The notes under the pieces were generated by a model. That model did not search any database, had not been told where the DNA came from, and saw nothing but the letters and a program-made list of their open reading frames with translations. A program made the translations under genes and the position numbers. A stretch of DNA of 64,000 bases from Salticus scenicus (Eukaryota; Arthropoda; Arachnida; Araneae; Salticidae): positions 49,973,153 to 50,037,152 of the forward strand of contig OZ005657.1 of assembly GCA_963930645.1 (NCBI GenBank), written 5' to 3'. Below, piece after piece: positions 1-12,002 of the stretch; positions within the stretch are counted from its first letter, which is position 1; the number at the start of each line of letters is the position of its first letter.

Positions 1-40
1 TTTCACCCACCCGCGTGCAGTCAATCAGCCTTTTACCATG
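1..40 (+). mobile_element. 3' end of a tRNA-derived SINE cut by the window edge
   Basis: The segment matches the 3' end of the SINE family that recurs throughout this window, with the shared words GTGCAGTCAATC and GGCCTTaa-like ending. Only the tail is inside the window. Confidence 0.5.
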
Positions 41-761
41 ATGACCCCTATATTACCTTTAAACTGTGACTTTCAACAAATCTTTTTGTTACTATTTTCG
101 CTAATAGATGGCACCATCATTAAAAACGAAATTGTTTTACGGGTAGAATATTGATAAAATAGATGTTATTTCTTCAAATTCACAACAATATTATTTCAAA
201 ATCATGTAAACACATTATCACTTTTTAAAAACTTATGAATTTCATCCAAAAAAAGTTTAATTAATTTTACTAGTTCAACCGGATTTTCACGCGAATCCTT
301 GATTCATCGTGACTCGATAAAGTTAACTTCTGTCCCCCCCAAAAAAATAAAAATAAAAAATAAAATAAAAAATAAATAAATAAAATAAAATAAAATACCA
401 TCTATCAATTAAAAAAAAAAAAAAAAAAAAAAACTCTGTTTTTTTTTTTTTTTTTTTTAAATATATATATGATTTGATTATTATAACAAGAAACGTCTGG
501 TATAATTTGCAAATTAAACTTACATTCGAAAATTTTAAAAATATTTTTGATTTTTTAATTGCATATACTTATGATGGTCTCAAAACTGTAAAAAATATTA
601 AAATTTTCAAAACTTCTTCTATCACATAACTTTTTTCATTCAATGGAAAATAAAATCCATGGTCAATATAATAAATTTTTTTCCCATGTATGCAGTAATC
701 AGTTTCAATTTAGTTCTTTCATATCCTTTTACACGAAAACTAACAGCGAGCATTTTAAGAG
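41..761. other. AT-rich stretch without a gene
   Basis: No coding potential is visible. It contains a poly(A)/AAAT-rich tract (about 343-432), a poly(T) tract (about 440-458) and one CTCF-like core (AATAGATGGCACC, 103-115). Confidence 0.6.
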
Positions 762-1440
762 CGGACAATACCTAATCTCGCCGGCAGCCTTCGCCCATGT
801 TATTCTATGGGAAAATTGCCCACCAGCGGCCGAGCGGTTCTGCGCTCAAAGCTGGTAGATGGGAGGTGCCGGGTTCGATCACAGGTCGCGCTCATCGACC
901 TAGCCGTTCGGAGTTTTCCGTGGTTTCCTCCGAAACTCGCGTAAATACGGGCTGGGACCCCTTAGAAAGACCCCCACGGAGGGCATTCCCCCTATAGGCC
1001 TAGGACACATGAGGAGTCAATCGGCCTTAATCCTCCAACCAACCAACCAACCTATGGGAAAATTTGTTTACATAATTACTCATTACCTAATGAATATTTT
1101 TCAATTCTGTTTTCACATTTAGAAAATTCATAAGTATTAAATTAGTACTTGTTTTCCAAAAATTGATTTTTTAAAATTTTAGTATTTCATTTTGCGATTA
1201 GAAAATGAGAAAAATGCATTTCGTGAAAAATCGCATTTTTGAACTCAAAATTAAAATGTAAAAATTAAAAAAAATGAATTTTTCGAAAATGAGTACTCAT
1301 TTAACGGTTATGAATTTTCTGACTGCGAAATTTTCTGACAGAATTTTAAAATATTCATTAGGTAATGTGTAATTGTAGCAACAAATTTTCCCATAGAATA
1401 ACATGGGCGAAGGCTGCCGGCGAGATTAGGTATGGACAAT
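762..1440. mobile_element. Foldback element copy 1 (FB1)
   Basis: Long inverted arms: the left arm (from 762, containing CCCATGTTATTCTATGGG near 796) is matched in reverse complement by the right arm ending near 1440 (CCCATAGAATAACATGGGC). The interior is also roughly palindromic, with a motif like TTTTCACATTTAGAAAATTCA on one side and TGAATTTTCTGA on the other. Six further copies occur in the window (17.9, 23.1, 24.1, 41.6, 42.8 and 45.3 kb). The left arm is split by a SINE at 818-1051. No protein is encoded; the mobilising enzyme is unknown. Confidence 0.8.
818..1051 (+). mobile_element. Full-length tRNA-derived SINE with 13-bp target duplication
   Basis: A 234-bp SINE. The head is tRNA-like, with an A-box-like word (GGCCGAGCGGTT) and a B-box-like word (GGGTTCGATC). 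The body contains TTTTCCGTGGTTTCCTCCG, AAATACGGGCT and CCCCTTAGAAAGACC. The tail is (CCAA)n rather than poly(A). The direct repeat CTATGGGAAAATT at 805-817 and 1052-1064 is a clean target-site duplication, as expected of LINE-driven target-primed reverse transcription. It interrupts foldback FB1 and so is younger. This is the best reference copy of the family here. Confidence 0.92.
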
Positions 1441-2492
1441 ATTCCTGTGACGTCACCGTAGGTAAAATCGCCGAACACGTGGCCGATATTTTGTAAACAA
1501 ATTAGATTCAAGATGACATTTTATTGTTACGTATAACATTTTCCTAAATATTTCTGCAGTGAAACTTAATAATAATGTTCAAACAAGAACAAAAGTGAAA
1601 TGTAAACAACTGAATCGAATGATAAAATTAAGACTATTCCATATCGTAAAATTGCAGAACATTTTATGTATACACACACACATACATACATATAATGAAA
1701 AAAAGATTAATAAGAACGTTTTATACACACACACATATATATAGACATCAAAGCTTAAATAAATAGAATTTCACTCACTTTAATAAAGGAATTTACTAAA
1801 TGGAACATCCATTTAAATTTGTTAACATCGCCACAGTTCACACGGCAACTTTTAATATTATATATGTAGATTAATATTAAAGTATATTACTAAAACTGGA
1901 TTTAAAACAAAACAAAGTTATCACTATATCACTCTTACTTCAGTTTCATATAATCTGTAACTCTTCGAAATAATATTGCAAGATAAAAATTTGCAAGCCA
2001 CAATGCTTTGCTATGGTAGAGTTGAGAATTGTTTACCGAAAACAGCTGATTTTTTATAGTCTGGAACCCAAAGGAGGAATATGGTCCATTGTCCCGAGAT
2101 TAGGTCCCGAGATTAGGTATTCATTCTCAGTTATCTAAAACTAGTTTAAGCGTTTTGTTTTTCATCTCGTCCAACTCGTCTTTAAAATCTCTTTCGCTCA
2201 ACAATCTGACTAATTTTTAAATTGTTCATCATCATCATCATCATCATCACGTGAAGTTCAGGAGTGTCTACGATGGTCAAGACCATCGCTTACCTCCACT
2301 CACGGAGTAATATAGATATAATAGTAATAATATTACTCCGTGCCTCCACCTAAATTTGAAGAAGCGTGATTAGGTGTTGTTGGATAAGCAAATTCGGTCT
2401 TCTTGCAAGATATATTTTTTCTTTTAACAATTTTCACTACTAGATGGCAGTATCATACAAAATTCAAAAATGCTTTTACAACTAGTGTTATA
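1441..2492. other. AT-rich stretch with CA/TA microsatellites
   Basis: No gene seen. It holds (CA)n/(TA)n tracts near 1672-1742, an (ATC)n run at about 2229-2250, a short inverted repeat around AATATTACTCCG near 2330, and a CTCF-like core (CTACTAGATGGCAG, 2437-2450). Confidence 0.6.
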
Positions 2493-2500
2493 CCGTAGCC

Positions 2501-3406
2501 TAGAGATCTGCACGGGCCGGGTTCGGGCCGAATTTTTGAATTTGCTCTCGGGCCGGGCCTGAATGAAATTTTTTCCGGGCCAGGCCGGGCCTGAATGAAA
2601 TTTTCTCCGGGCCGTGTCGGCCCGAATCTTTTTCTGGTTTCCTCGTTAATCATCGAAAAAGGAAAATTATAAAATATTTCTTCAGTCATTTATTTTACGT
2701 AATTTTACAGGCTTGTATGTCACATAAAATTCTATTTTGTTAAAGAAGTGTCTGTAACGTCAATTTAATTGTCTATCAGTCCGTCTGTCCGAAATCTGAT
2801 TTTTCGCAAATATTTTTAGCATGCCTCGAAATTATTATATTTTATTTAAAGTAATATTAGATGGTTTCCTATATGTCACTACCAGTTTGCGTACATGTAC
2901 ACAACAAAAGAAATTAGATACATTACTGTGTATAAGGGTTTTTTTCTTATGATCTGTTGAGTTTAGGTGGTGTAAAGGCTATAAAAATCTTTCCGATGTA
3001 ACTTTTTCTCTAAGGCTCCTTTTCCTTTTCTCCAGTGGACGAAAGTAGCATCATTTTTATCATGGGCAAAAGCAACTTTTCTATTGAATATGGTTGGATT
3101 AACATTAAAGTTTTGTTTACCGGAGCACATGAAAGATTCGGATACATTATGGCATATAAGAAAAAATGTTGAAAGTGCATTTTCAGTAGTATTAACCATT
3201 TTAAATACCTTCCTATATTGTTTGATGAATGCTAATATTTTCGATTTGACTTTCTGTTTGTCTTTGTGCCTTGTCTATAATAATGAATTTCTGTTTATAT
3301 ATAATTGTCTTGCGAAATTTCAGCAGTTTTGTTAAAGAACGTACTATTGTTTGGTTATATAAAACCTCTGCAAAATACATACTAAAAATCTTTTTTATAA
3401 AAAGGC

Positions 3407-3438
<32 letters not shown>

Positions 3439-3607
3439 TAATTTTGAATTGGGCCGGGCCGGGTCGGGCCTGATTTTATCATTTTTTGTCCGGGCCGGGC
3501 CGGGCCCGGGCCGCATTTTTCGACTTCATAACGGGCCGGGCCGGGTAAGTAAAGTTTTCGTACGGGCCGGGCCCGGGCCTCGAAATTCCAGCCCGTGCAG
3601 ACCTCTA
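2501..3607. mobile_element. Non-autonomous hAT-type transposon, copy 1
   Basis: Terminal inverted repeats TAGAGATCTGCACGGGC (2501) and its reverse-complement counterpart ending in GACCTCTA (3607). Both ends have subterminal GGGCCGGG-rich blocks. The perfect 8-bp direct repeat CCGTAGCC (2493-2500 and 3608-3615) is the size made by hAT transposases. The 1.1-kb interior has only short ORFs and no recognisable transposase, so it was presumably moved in trans. A related second copy (3' part) lies at about 28620-29187. The host repeat it landed in is also present uninterrupted at 10433-10490. Confidence 0.9.
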
Positions 3608-3660
3608 CCGTAGCCTACGGCGATGCGACTGGCGTCTTTAGAGCCTGTTATTTTGCGCTC
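3608..3660 (+). repeat. Dispersed repeat R1, copy interrupted by hAT
   Basis: The segment beginning CCGTAGCCTACGGCGATGCG and continuing through GTCTTTAGAGCCTGTTATTT reappears in reverse orientation at 10433-10490. The hAT at 2501-3607 splits this copy, and the unsplit copy acts as a paralogous empty site. Confidence 0.75.
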
Positions 3661-5438
3661 TTTTTCAAAGTGAAAATGGATCCAAAATTTAGTTTGCCTA
3701 TTAGTCGATAGAGGCGCTTTTTCCAGTGCAAACATACATGAGAAATTGATATCGTTTATCTATAAATTGAAGTTCAGAGTTAAAATATTATAAGAAATAT
3801 GTTTTATTAATGATTTGATCTCTATCTAGAAATGGGTTCAGAAAATTTGAGAAATTATTTAACAGTATAATACGTTTTAGAATTTCATATGCAGGTAAAT
3901 ATTTAATCAAATGTCGACTTTAGTCTTAAGTTTTAAATTCATTAAGTGCCAGCGTGTTGTTAGGTATATATTTTAATTCGTGCTTATTCTTTATTTATTA
4001 TGTACTGAAATTTAGAGTTATGCACAGTTGCTGAAACACACGTACTACATAGGCCACGGGCACATTTTAAAAGGCACCTTTGAAAAAAATGATTCAAAAG
4101 TTCAATTAAAAGACATTTTAAAAAGTTTTAAAAGGCCTTTTAAAAATTCCTGTAATCGGTAAAACAAAGGTGAATTTTCAGGTTAACAGGTTCGAAAGAA
4201 TACACACAAATTTAGTATATTTTTAATTATATTAAGTCAACACTTTTTTTTTTTTTTTAAAGCAATATTTTGTGAAAAAATACAAGTGAGACAAAACAGT
4301 TTGATTTTGAATATAAAACAGTTTTTGAAAAATAAAGTTATTTTTAAAAAAGCTTTCAAAATTGAAACAAACTAATATGAATGATTATTTGAAAGCTGCA
4401 TAAATTATATAGATTTCAATAAATTTATTTCTTACATTGATTTTTTTCTAACAACCTCTATTAAATTATTTCATAATTTAATAGAGGTTGGAATTAATCT
4501 AATTTGTCAAATTAAGGCAATATTTTGAATTGTCAGAAAAGTGGCAATAGACTGTCAGAAGTGGACACAATGCATCCAATTCCAATTAGCATTTTCATCA
4601 AAGCATATTTTTTTTTGTTTGGTGATACATTTTTTTTTTTTTTTTTTTTTTCAATTCTTAGTGAAAATAATCTGGTGTGTCACTCACACGACTTTCTCTT
4701 ACCCTGAAATTTAATACTATAAATACAGGTTGGAGATTAAGAGGTAAGATAACGATGCTATGTAAACCTATGTTAAACAATTCAAATTAGGCTTCGGGAG
4801 AGTTTTATATGATAATTAGTTCTGTGTGAGGGGGGTTACCGCCCCCCTCAACCCCCCGTTTCATTAATGCACCTACATTTATATAGAATTTAATTCGATT
4901 ATTAAAAAATAATTCTGTTTTTAAAAAATAATTTATTAAAATTATTATTTAAAAAAATTATCTTTTATGATAATGCAGACGATTTCCATATTAGAGAAGT
5001 AGTATAACACCAAATATCCAAAAAAAGTTAATTTTATTCTCAATACTTAAAAAAAAAAAAAAAAAAATTCTAAGTTTTTTTTTTGTTAAAAGTAAAAAAA
5101 ATCGATAACTTTGTTTTAAATAATCGCAGATCGATGGTTCAACCATTCGTTTTAAAGGTATTGACGAGCTCTTTTGAAAGATACCCATCATGAAAATTAC
5201 TCCCCTCGAGGGGGGACTTCCCCCCCCCCAGGGGGGGAGGCGAGGCTCCTACATACACAAAAAAATTTTCCCAGTTAACCATCTCTATTACAAAAAATAT
5301 ATATTCGTTTCATTTGGTTTAGTGCAGTCTACAGACGTTAAACTCTACTTACCTGCAATTTCCCCCATAGACGTAATGTATTAGAATTCTCTTGATTGTC
5401 CCTGTACACGAACAATTTGCTTCATCTTAACGAAAAGC
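3661..5438. other. AT-rich stretch with hairpins and homopolymers
   Basis: No gene seen. Notable are a perfect 18-bp hairpin at 4452-4490 (listed separately), poly(T) at about 4246-4258 and 4631-4650, C/G-rich imperfect palindromes at 4828-4858 and 5202-5240, and poly(A) at 5049-5067. Confidence 0.55.
4452..4490. repeat. Perfect 18-bp inverted repeat, 3-nt loop
   Basis: Arms CAACCTCTATTAAATTAT (4452-4469) and its exact reverse complement (4473-4490) are separated by TTC. Neither arm recurs elsewhere that I could see. Confidence 0.85.
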
Positions 5439-5439
5439 T

Positions 5440-5700
5440 TACTGTAACATCCCTATATGATACACATTTAGAATACCAAGTTTGAACTTTCTGGCATAAT
5501 TTGTTTTTGAGATATGCTGATAACAGACAGACACACACACAGACACACACAGAGACATACACACAGACCATTTGCTAAAAACATGATTTTCGTATTCGGG
5601 GGACCTCAAAACGTGTAAATATAACAAAATCTCGCGTTCGAAAATTTGACCCAAAAACAATACTTTCTCTACCTTTAATTAAGAGAAAGTAAAAAATGTA
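5440..5700 (+). repeat. Dispersed repeat R5 with terminal hairpin, copy 1
   Basis: It contains a (CAGACACA)n segment, GGGGACCTCAAAACGTG, and a terminal hairpin with arms ACTTTCTCT and AGAGAAAGT near 5660-5690. A second, inverted partial copy lies near 42105-42215. Similar endings are familiar from other arthropod repeats, but I cannot name the family. Confidence 0.55.
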
Positions 5701-5714
5701 CCACCATTTACCAT

Positions 5715-5750
<36 letters not shown>

Positions 5751-5767
5751 TTATGTAAAAAATATCT

Positions 5768-5809
<42 letters not shown>

Positions 5810-5935
5810 TTTTAGAAAGCAGAAATCTACCAAAATGAGGAAAATATCATCTCTGTATTGTGGGTTATTGTCTTCTAAGGCAAGTGCTTTATGTCACTAA
5901 ATGCCGATGTTTATAGGTGTCAAGATACTTTTTAG
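5701..5935. other. Homopolymer and (TTTA)n microsatellite
   Basis: A poly(A) tract (about 5719-5749), then (ATTT)n at 5765-5808. No gene seen. Confidence 0.7.
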
Positions 5936-8900
5936 ATTCTTCTCTCCAAGCAGGTTGTTGAAAAATATCGGTTTCAATCCCAGATCGCGCTCGTCGGCCA
6001 AGACTTTCGGACTTTTCCATGTTTTTCTCTAAAACTTGCACGAATACGGGCTAGGACTTCTTGGAAAGATCCCCGCCTAAATACTCAAGCGCGAAGCGCA
6101 TTCCACTCAGCCCCAGATCCCTAGTGCAGACAATTGTTCTTAAACCTAACACATAATTTTAGACAAATAATCAAGAGAAATGAACAAAATAAAAATTCTA
6201 TTGATTATTCAAATAGTAAGCGTTTTTCTGTATATGAAACAAGCAGAATAAAATTTGTATGATTTTAAATAGAAATATTTATTTTTAAAAATGTGCTATC
6301 GAATTTAAAAATACAATAACACAGACAGATTTTAAGATATTGAAAGAATATCCTTGAAATGTTAAGTGGAAAATCTTTGAATATTTTATGCACATTAATT
6401 GTCGTAAAAATTCTTCTCTCAAAAGCTGGTAAACGGGAAATGCCTGGTTAGATCGCAGATCGCGCTGTTTGGCTTCGCGTTTGGAGTTTTCCGTGATTTT
6501 CTCCGAAACTCGCATGAATACAGAGGTAGGAACCCTTGAAAAGCCCCTTCCCATTTAGGGCATTCCACGCAGCTCCAGATCATTAGTGCAGACAGCTATT
6601 CTTAATCCTAATGCATGCAACATCATTTTAAACAAATAATCAAAGAGAATAAAGCACAAAATACAACATATCCACCTAAAATTCTATTCATTATTAAAAT
6701 AGACATTATTTTTCTGTACGCAACAAGAGGAGAAAATTTTTTTTCTAATATCCTTGAAATGTTAAGCGGAAATTTTGAATACATATATGCACATTCATTG
6801 TCTTAAAAATTCTTCACTCAAAAGCTGGTAGACGGGAAGTGCCTGATTAGATCCAAGGTCGCGCTCCTCAATTTTGCCGTTTACAGTTTTTGGGGGTTTT
6901 CTCCTAAACTCGCATCAATACGGGCTAGGGCCCCTTTGGAAAGATTCCCCTCACCCCTCCCCTCCACATACACACGCACGCAGAAACGCATTGTACTCAA
7001 TCCCAAATCCGTAGTGCAGAAAATTGTTCTTAATCCTAACACCACACCATATTAAACAAATAATAAAGGAAAATAAATAACAAAAGACAACATTTCCATC
7101 TAAAATTATATTCAGTATTTAAATAGTAAGTATTTTTCTGTATGCAACAAGTAGGGTGAAAATATTTTTTCTAATATCTTCGAAATGTTAAGTGGAAAAT
7201 CTTTGAATACTTTTATGCGCATTCATTGTCTTAAACATTCTTCTCTCAAAAGCTGGTAGACGGGAAGCGCCTGGTTTGATCCTAGGTCGCGATCTTCGAT
7301 TTCGCCGTTCGGAGTTTTCCGTGGTTTTCTCCAAAACTCGCATGAATAGAGGCTAGGATTCCTTGGAAAGACCCCTACCATACGCACACAAGCGCGAAGC
7401 TCATACAACTTAGCTCGAAATCCGTAGCCCCGTACCTCAGACAATTGTTCTTAGTCCTAGCACCATATCATTTTAAACAAATAATAAAGCAAAAAAAAAA
7501 TTATTGATTATTCAAATAGTAAGAATTTTTTTATACACAACAAAAAGAATACTTTTTTTTTTTTTTTTTTTTAATTTAAGTAGAAATGTTTATTTTAAAA
7601 AATTAATTATCGAATTTAAAAATAAAACAAACAAGACAGGTTTTAAGATATTGAAAGAATATCCTTGAAATGTTAAGTGGAAAATCTTTGAATATTTTAT
7701 GCACATTAATTGTCGTAAAAATTCTTCTCTCAAAAGCTGGTAAACGGGAAATGCCTGGTTAGATCGCAGATCGCGCTCTTTGGCCTCGCGTTTGGAGTTT
7801 TCCGTGATTTTCTCCGAAACTCGCATGAATACAGGGGTAGGAACCCTTGAAAAGCCCCTTCCCATTTAGGGCATTCCACCCAACCCCAGATCCTTAGTGC
7901 AGACAGCTATTCTTAATCCTAATGCATGCAACATCATTTTAAACAAATAATCAAGGAGAATAAAGCACAAAATACAACATTTCTTTCTAAAATTCTGTTT
8001 ATTATTAAAAAATAAGTATTTTTCTATATGCGACAAGTAGAATGAAATTTTCTTTCTGTTGTCCTTGAAATGTTAAGTTCAAAATCCTTGAATACTTTTA
8101 TGCACATTCATTGTCTTAAATATTCTTCTCTCTAAGACTGGTAGACGAGAAGTACCTGATTCGATCCCAGGTCGCACTGTTCGGTTTCGCCGTTAGGAGT
8201 TTTTTCCGAAACTCGCATGAATACAGGCTAGGATCCCTTAGAAAGACCCTCCCCCATTCACCCTATACACACAAGCGCGAAGCGCATTCAACCCAGCCCA
8301 AAATACGCAGTGCTGATAGTTGTTCTTAATTGTAACATCTCATCATTTAAAACAAGTGATCAAGCGAAATAAAGAACAAAATAAAAATTCTATTGATTAA
8401 TAAATAGTAAGTATTTTTTGCATGCAACGAAAAGAATGAAATTTATATGATTTTAAATAAAAATATTTATTTTAAAAAATGTATTATCGAATTTAAAAAT
8501 ACAGGAAGATTTTAAGATATTAATTATCCAGGCAGATTTAAAGATATTAATTTAATATCCTTGAAATGTTAAGTGAAAAATATTTGAATATTTTTATTTA
8601 CATTCATAATCATAAAGATTCTTTTCTCAAAGCTGATAGACAAAACATGCCGATTAGATTCCAGGTGGCATTCTTCGGCCTGGCGTTTGGAGTTTTCCGT
8701 GCTTTTTTCCAAAACTTGCACGAATAGCGGGATAGGATCCCTTGGAAAGCCCCCCCCCCCCCAACCTTCAATTATGGCATTTCATCCAGCCTCAGATCTC
8801 TAGTGCAGACAACTATTTTTAATTCTAACACCACATCATATTAAACAAATAATCAAGGAAAATAAAGAACGAAATACAACATTACCATCTAAAACTCTGT

Positions 8901-9420
8901 TTATTATTTAAATAGCAAGTATTCTTCTATATGCAACAAGTAGAGTGAAATTTGTTTCCAGGAAGTGCCTGGTTCGATCATAGGTCATGCTCTTCGCATT
9001 TTCCCGTGGTTTTCTCCGAAATTCGTATGAATATGGGTTAAGATATCCTTGGAAAGTTCTCCCACTTTCCCTGGATAGCATTCCACCTGGGCCAATATCC
9101 TTAGTGCAGACAATTGTTATTAATCCTAACACTACCAACACCCTATCATTTTAAATAAATAATCGAGTAGTATACAGAACAAAATACAATATTTCCATCT
9201 AAAATTCTATTCATTATTTAAATAGTAAGCATTTCTCTATATACAACAACTACAGTGAAATTTTCACGAGTTTAAATAGAAATATTTATTTTTAAAAATG
9301 TGTATACAATAATCCAGATAGATTTTGAAGATAATGAGTTTTTAATATCTTTGAAATATTTAGTGGAAAATCTTTGAATATTTTTATGCACACTATCTTA
9401 AAAATTTTTAATAATAGAAT
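5936..9420. repeat. Tandem array of about eight SINE-containing units
   Basis: SINE bodies (AAAGCTGGTAGACGGGAAG, then GATCGCGCT, then TTTTCCGTGGTTTTCTCC, then a GTGCAGACA ending) recur at about 5960, 6420, 6827, 7255, 7733, 8138, 8630 and 8950. Each is followed by the same AT-rich linker (TTAAACAAATAATCAAG, then CTATTCATTATT, then ATCCTTGAAATGTTAAG). Unit size is about 410-490 bp, except about 320 bp for the last interval. Because linker and SINE repeat together and in the same orientation, this is a tandem array and not eight independent insertions. Some units carry an extra segment (AAATATTTATTTTTAAAAATG, then CAGATTTTAAGATATT) near 6260, 7575, 8460 and 9270. The blocks near 6285-6554 and 7590-7865 are nearly identical and about 1.31 kb apart, which suggests a higher-order period of roughly three units. 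Confidence 0.88.
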
Positions 9421-9563
9421 TAATTTAATTAGATTTAATCAAATTAATTTAATTAAAAATATATAATTAATTTAACAAAATTAGACTAAAATTATGAAGA
9501 GTTCATTATTCACCATTTATTTTTACAATCTATATAATATTTCTCTAACGTGGACCAGTTGCG

Positions 9564-9596
<33 letters not shown>

Positions 9597-10432
9597 TTGG
9601 AAACGATACGATAGTAATGAAATTAATAAATTACGCGAAAATAGAAAATAATATTTAAAAATGAACAATATTTAAGCACGCGGAATCTTCAGAATCTTTG
9701 CAAGCACATGCAGAATATGAATTATTGTCATAAATTGACTAAAAAACGCAATCATAAATAGTATAATCAAAATAGGATAAAAAAAAAAAAAGCCAAAATA
9801 AATAAAATGCCATCGCACTCTTGAAAATAAAAATTTTAGATTTTAATTAAAGTTTTAATTAGGTGGTGAAACTAATACAATATTTATGAGTTTCAAATTT
9901 TAAAGATAAATAAGAAAAGAAATAAAGTGCGAAAATTTCACACGGGTTTGCTAGTTAATTTATAATGCAATTTAAAATTACCAGAAGATAGAAATTTATT
10001 TTACTTTTCTGCCTCCATTTTCTTTAGTTGTTTTTGTATGTATTTTGCTGACAGTAATATTATAGGGAAAAGAGATTAATATTAATATTTTTATAGAGGA
10101 AGGGAGACATTATTTTCTAAGAATCAATATGAGATTCAATTCTCCCTTGGTCATTGAATTTCAGTTTAATCTGTGATGTTCATAATGCATTTTTATCGGT
10201 ATCAGCAGTAATTTTATTTATTTATTTATTTTTTCAGGATATTACAGGTATTCTGTTGTAATATTTCAATTTCTAATCCAATAAAATAAGTGAATACACG
10301 TAAAATTTTGTTCAAAAACATTACTCTTCCGTTGTGTTAAAGGGCTATCAGCTGATCATTGTTTGCACCTAAACAAGCGCCCTCTAGTGTCAAAATTCCA
10401 CCTCCCTCAAAATTTCACATCCTTTCAGACGC
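9421..10432. other. AT-rich stretch without a gene
   Basis: Contains AATTTAATTA-type near-palindromes (9420-9480) and (TTA)n at about 9567-9596. A strong CTCF-like core on the - strand (ACACTAGAGGGCGC) is at 10377-10390. Confidence 0.6.
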
Positions 10433-10490
10433 GAAAATAACAGGCTCTAAAGACGCGAGTCGCATCGCCGTAGGCTATACGGTTATACTA
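10433..10490 (-). repeat. Dispersed repeat R1, uninterrupted copy
   Basis: The reverse complement reads through TAGCCTACGGCGATGCGACT and GTCTTTAGAGCCTGTTATTT, matching 3608-3660 plus the left flank of the hAT at 2501. It shows the sequence without the hAT insertion. Confidence 0.75.
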
Positions 10491-10980
10491 TGGCTAAGAA
10501 TTGGTTACGCAAAAGATAAGATATAATAAGTATTTTTCCTACATATTCAATAATACAATTTTTAATTCTACAAAAAAGTCCTGTAAAGATAGTTCCACTT
10601 TCTAAAAATTTAGAATTTTAGTATCATAATGTATAATTAACGTTAATATTAACATATAACTCCCATCATCAGAGAAATTGCCGAAATCATTATGACATCC
10701 TTAGCCTCGTTTTCTTAGTAAAATAAGTGTCATCTATCCCTAGTCTTAAATTTCAAAATTTTTGTTCACTTGTATCGAAAACGACAAAAGTTCTAGCTCT
10801 ATTATTTGCAGAGTTCTAAATAATTTATTTAATTTTTTAATAATAATTTTTCGGAGTTAGAGCTAAAATGAAATCGGAAATTTCGAGATTTTTTTCAATT
10901 TTATAATTGAAAATATGTGCATTTTTAAATCCGCATGCTATTTTAAAGAATTGGGAAAATATATTGTTAACATATAAAAC
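10491..10980. other. AT-rich stretch without a gene
   Basis: Nothing recognisable beyond A/T-rich sequence. Confidence 0.5.
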
Positions 10981-11192
10981 TGCGACCGAGCGGTTCTGCG
11001 CTTAAAGCTGGTAGACATGAGGTACCGGATTCGATCACAGGTCGCGCTCGTCGGCCTAGCCATTCAGAGTTTTCTGTGGTTTTCTCCAAAACCTGCGAAA
11101 TACGGGCTAGGACACTTTGAAAGAATTCCACGGAGGGCACTTCGCCTAGTGCCGTAGTGTAATCAATCGGCCTAAATTCTCGAAACCAACCA
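10981..11192 (+). mobile_element. tRNA-derived SINE
   Basis: A-box-like ACCGAGCGGTTC at the head, B-box-like GATTCGATCACAGG, body words GTTTTCTCCAAAACC and ATACGGGCTAGGAC, and a short CCAACCA tail. Same family as 818-1051, diverged. Confidence 0.88.
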
Positions 11193-11413
11193 CAAAAAAC
11201 TTTTTATTAAAATGGGGGGGGGGGGATGTCCAATAATTTTTCCCCCTACAGTCCTCTACAGCGTAAACAACTTAGTTCTTCTATATTCACCAGCACGATA
11301 ATGACGAAGGCTTTATTTATCTGTTTATTTTTAAACACTAGCTTTTTATTTTGTATTTCTTTAAAATTTCGTCTGTTAAAAAAGTTAATTTTCAAACCGT
11401 CCGAAACGCAATG
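11193..11413. other. Spacer between two SINEs with a G-run
   Basis: A poly(G) run at about 11214-11225 and AT-rich sequence; no gene seen. Confidence 0.5.
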
Positions 11414-11605
11414 AAATATGAAGTGCCGGATTCGATCCCTGGTCGCGCTCGTCGGCCTAGCCGTTTGGAAATCTCCGTGGTTTTCTTCGAAACTTGCGTA
11501 AATACAGGCTAGGACCCCTTAGAAAGACCCCCCCCCCCCGGAGAGCCGTGCCACTTCAAGCTAGGACCCTAGTACAGTCAATCGGCCATAAATCCGAAGC
11601 ACACA
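11414..11605 (+). mobile_element. 5'-truncated tRNA-derived SINE
   Basis: Begins at GAAATATGAAGTGCCGG, just before the B box, and so lacks the A box. The body GTAAATACAGGCTAGGACCC and the 3' part are present, with an expanded C-run in the middle. Confidence 0.85.
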
Positions 11606-12002
11606 TACACGCAATAAAATTTTGTTGTATTATTTCAAATACTAGATGGCAGCATTATACGAAAAAAATAAATAATCGAATTTTTTTTTTTCTTTTTGTA
11701 ATATATATATATACATATACTGTTTATTTTGCATTATGCCTCTTTTTGTTATTATGTATATATATATAAAATTTAAGACTGAAGTCATGATTATAACGCA
11801 GAAATTTTCTTAAATTTTGAAATTTGCGCCTTAAACTAAGAACAGAAAATTTGCAGATATCAAATAGTGGCATCAACAGTTTTGAATACCTATTTTTCAG
11901 TTATAGATAATGGGATTTCAATTCTGGTTTTACAAGGACTTTAAAGGTACAGTTAAATTCTAATTTCATAAAATTTTAAAAATCATAGAATAGGTCTAAG
12001 CA
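11606..12002. other. AT-rich stretch without a gene
   Basis: A CTCF-like core (TACTAGATGGCAGC, 11640-11653), (TA)n tracts at 11702-11718 and 11755-11768; no gene seen. Confidence 0.55.

Noticed and set aside
3084..3335. 83-codon ORF inside the hAT as a transposase fragment
   Set aside because: No hAT dimerisation or catalytic motif is recognisable and the second hAT copy does not keep the frame.
6285..7865. Paired minus-strand ORFs of 89-91 codons with similar sequence
   Set aside because: They are antisense translations of the SINE-containing tandem unit, not genes.
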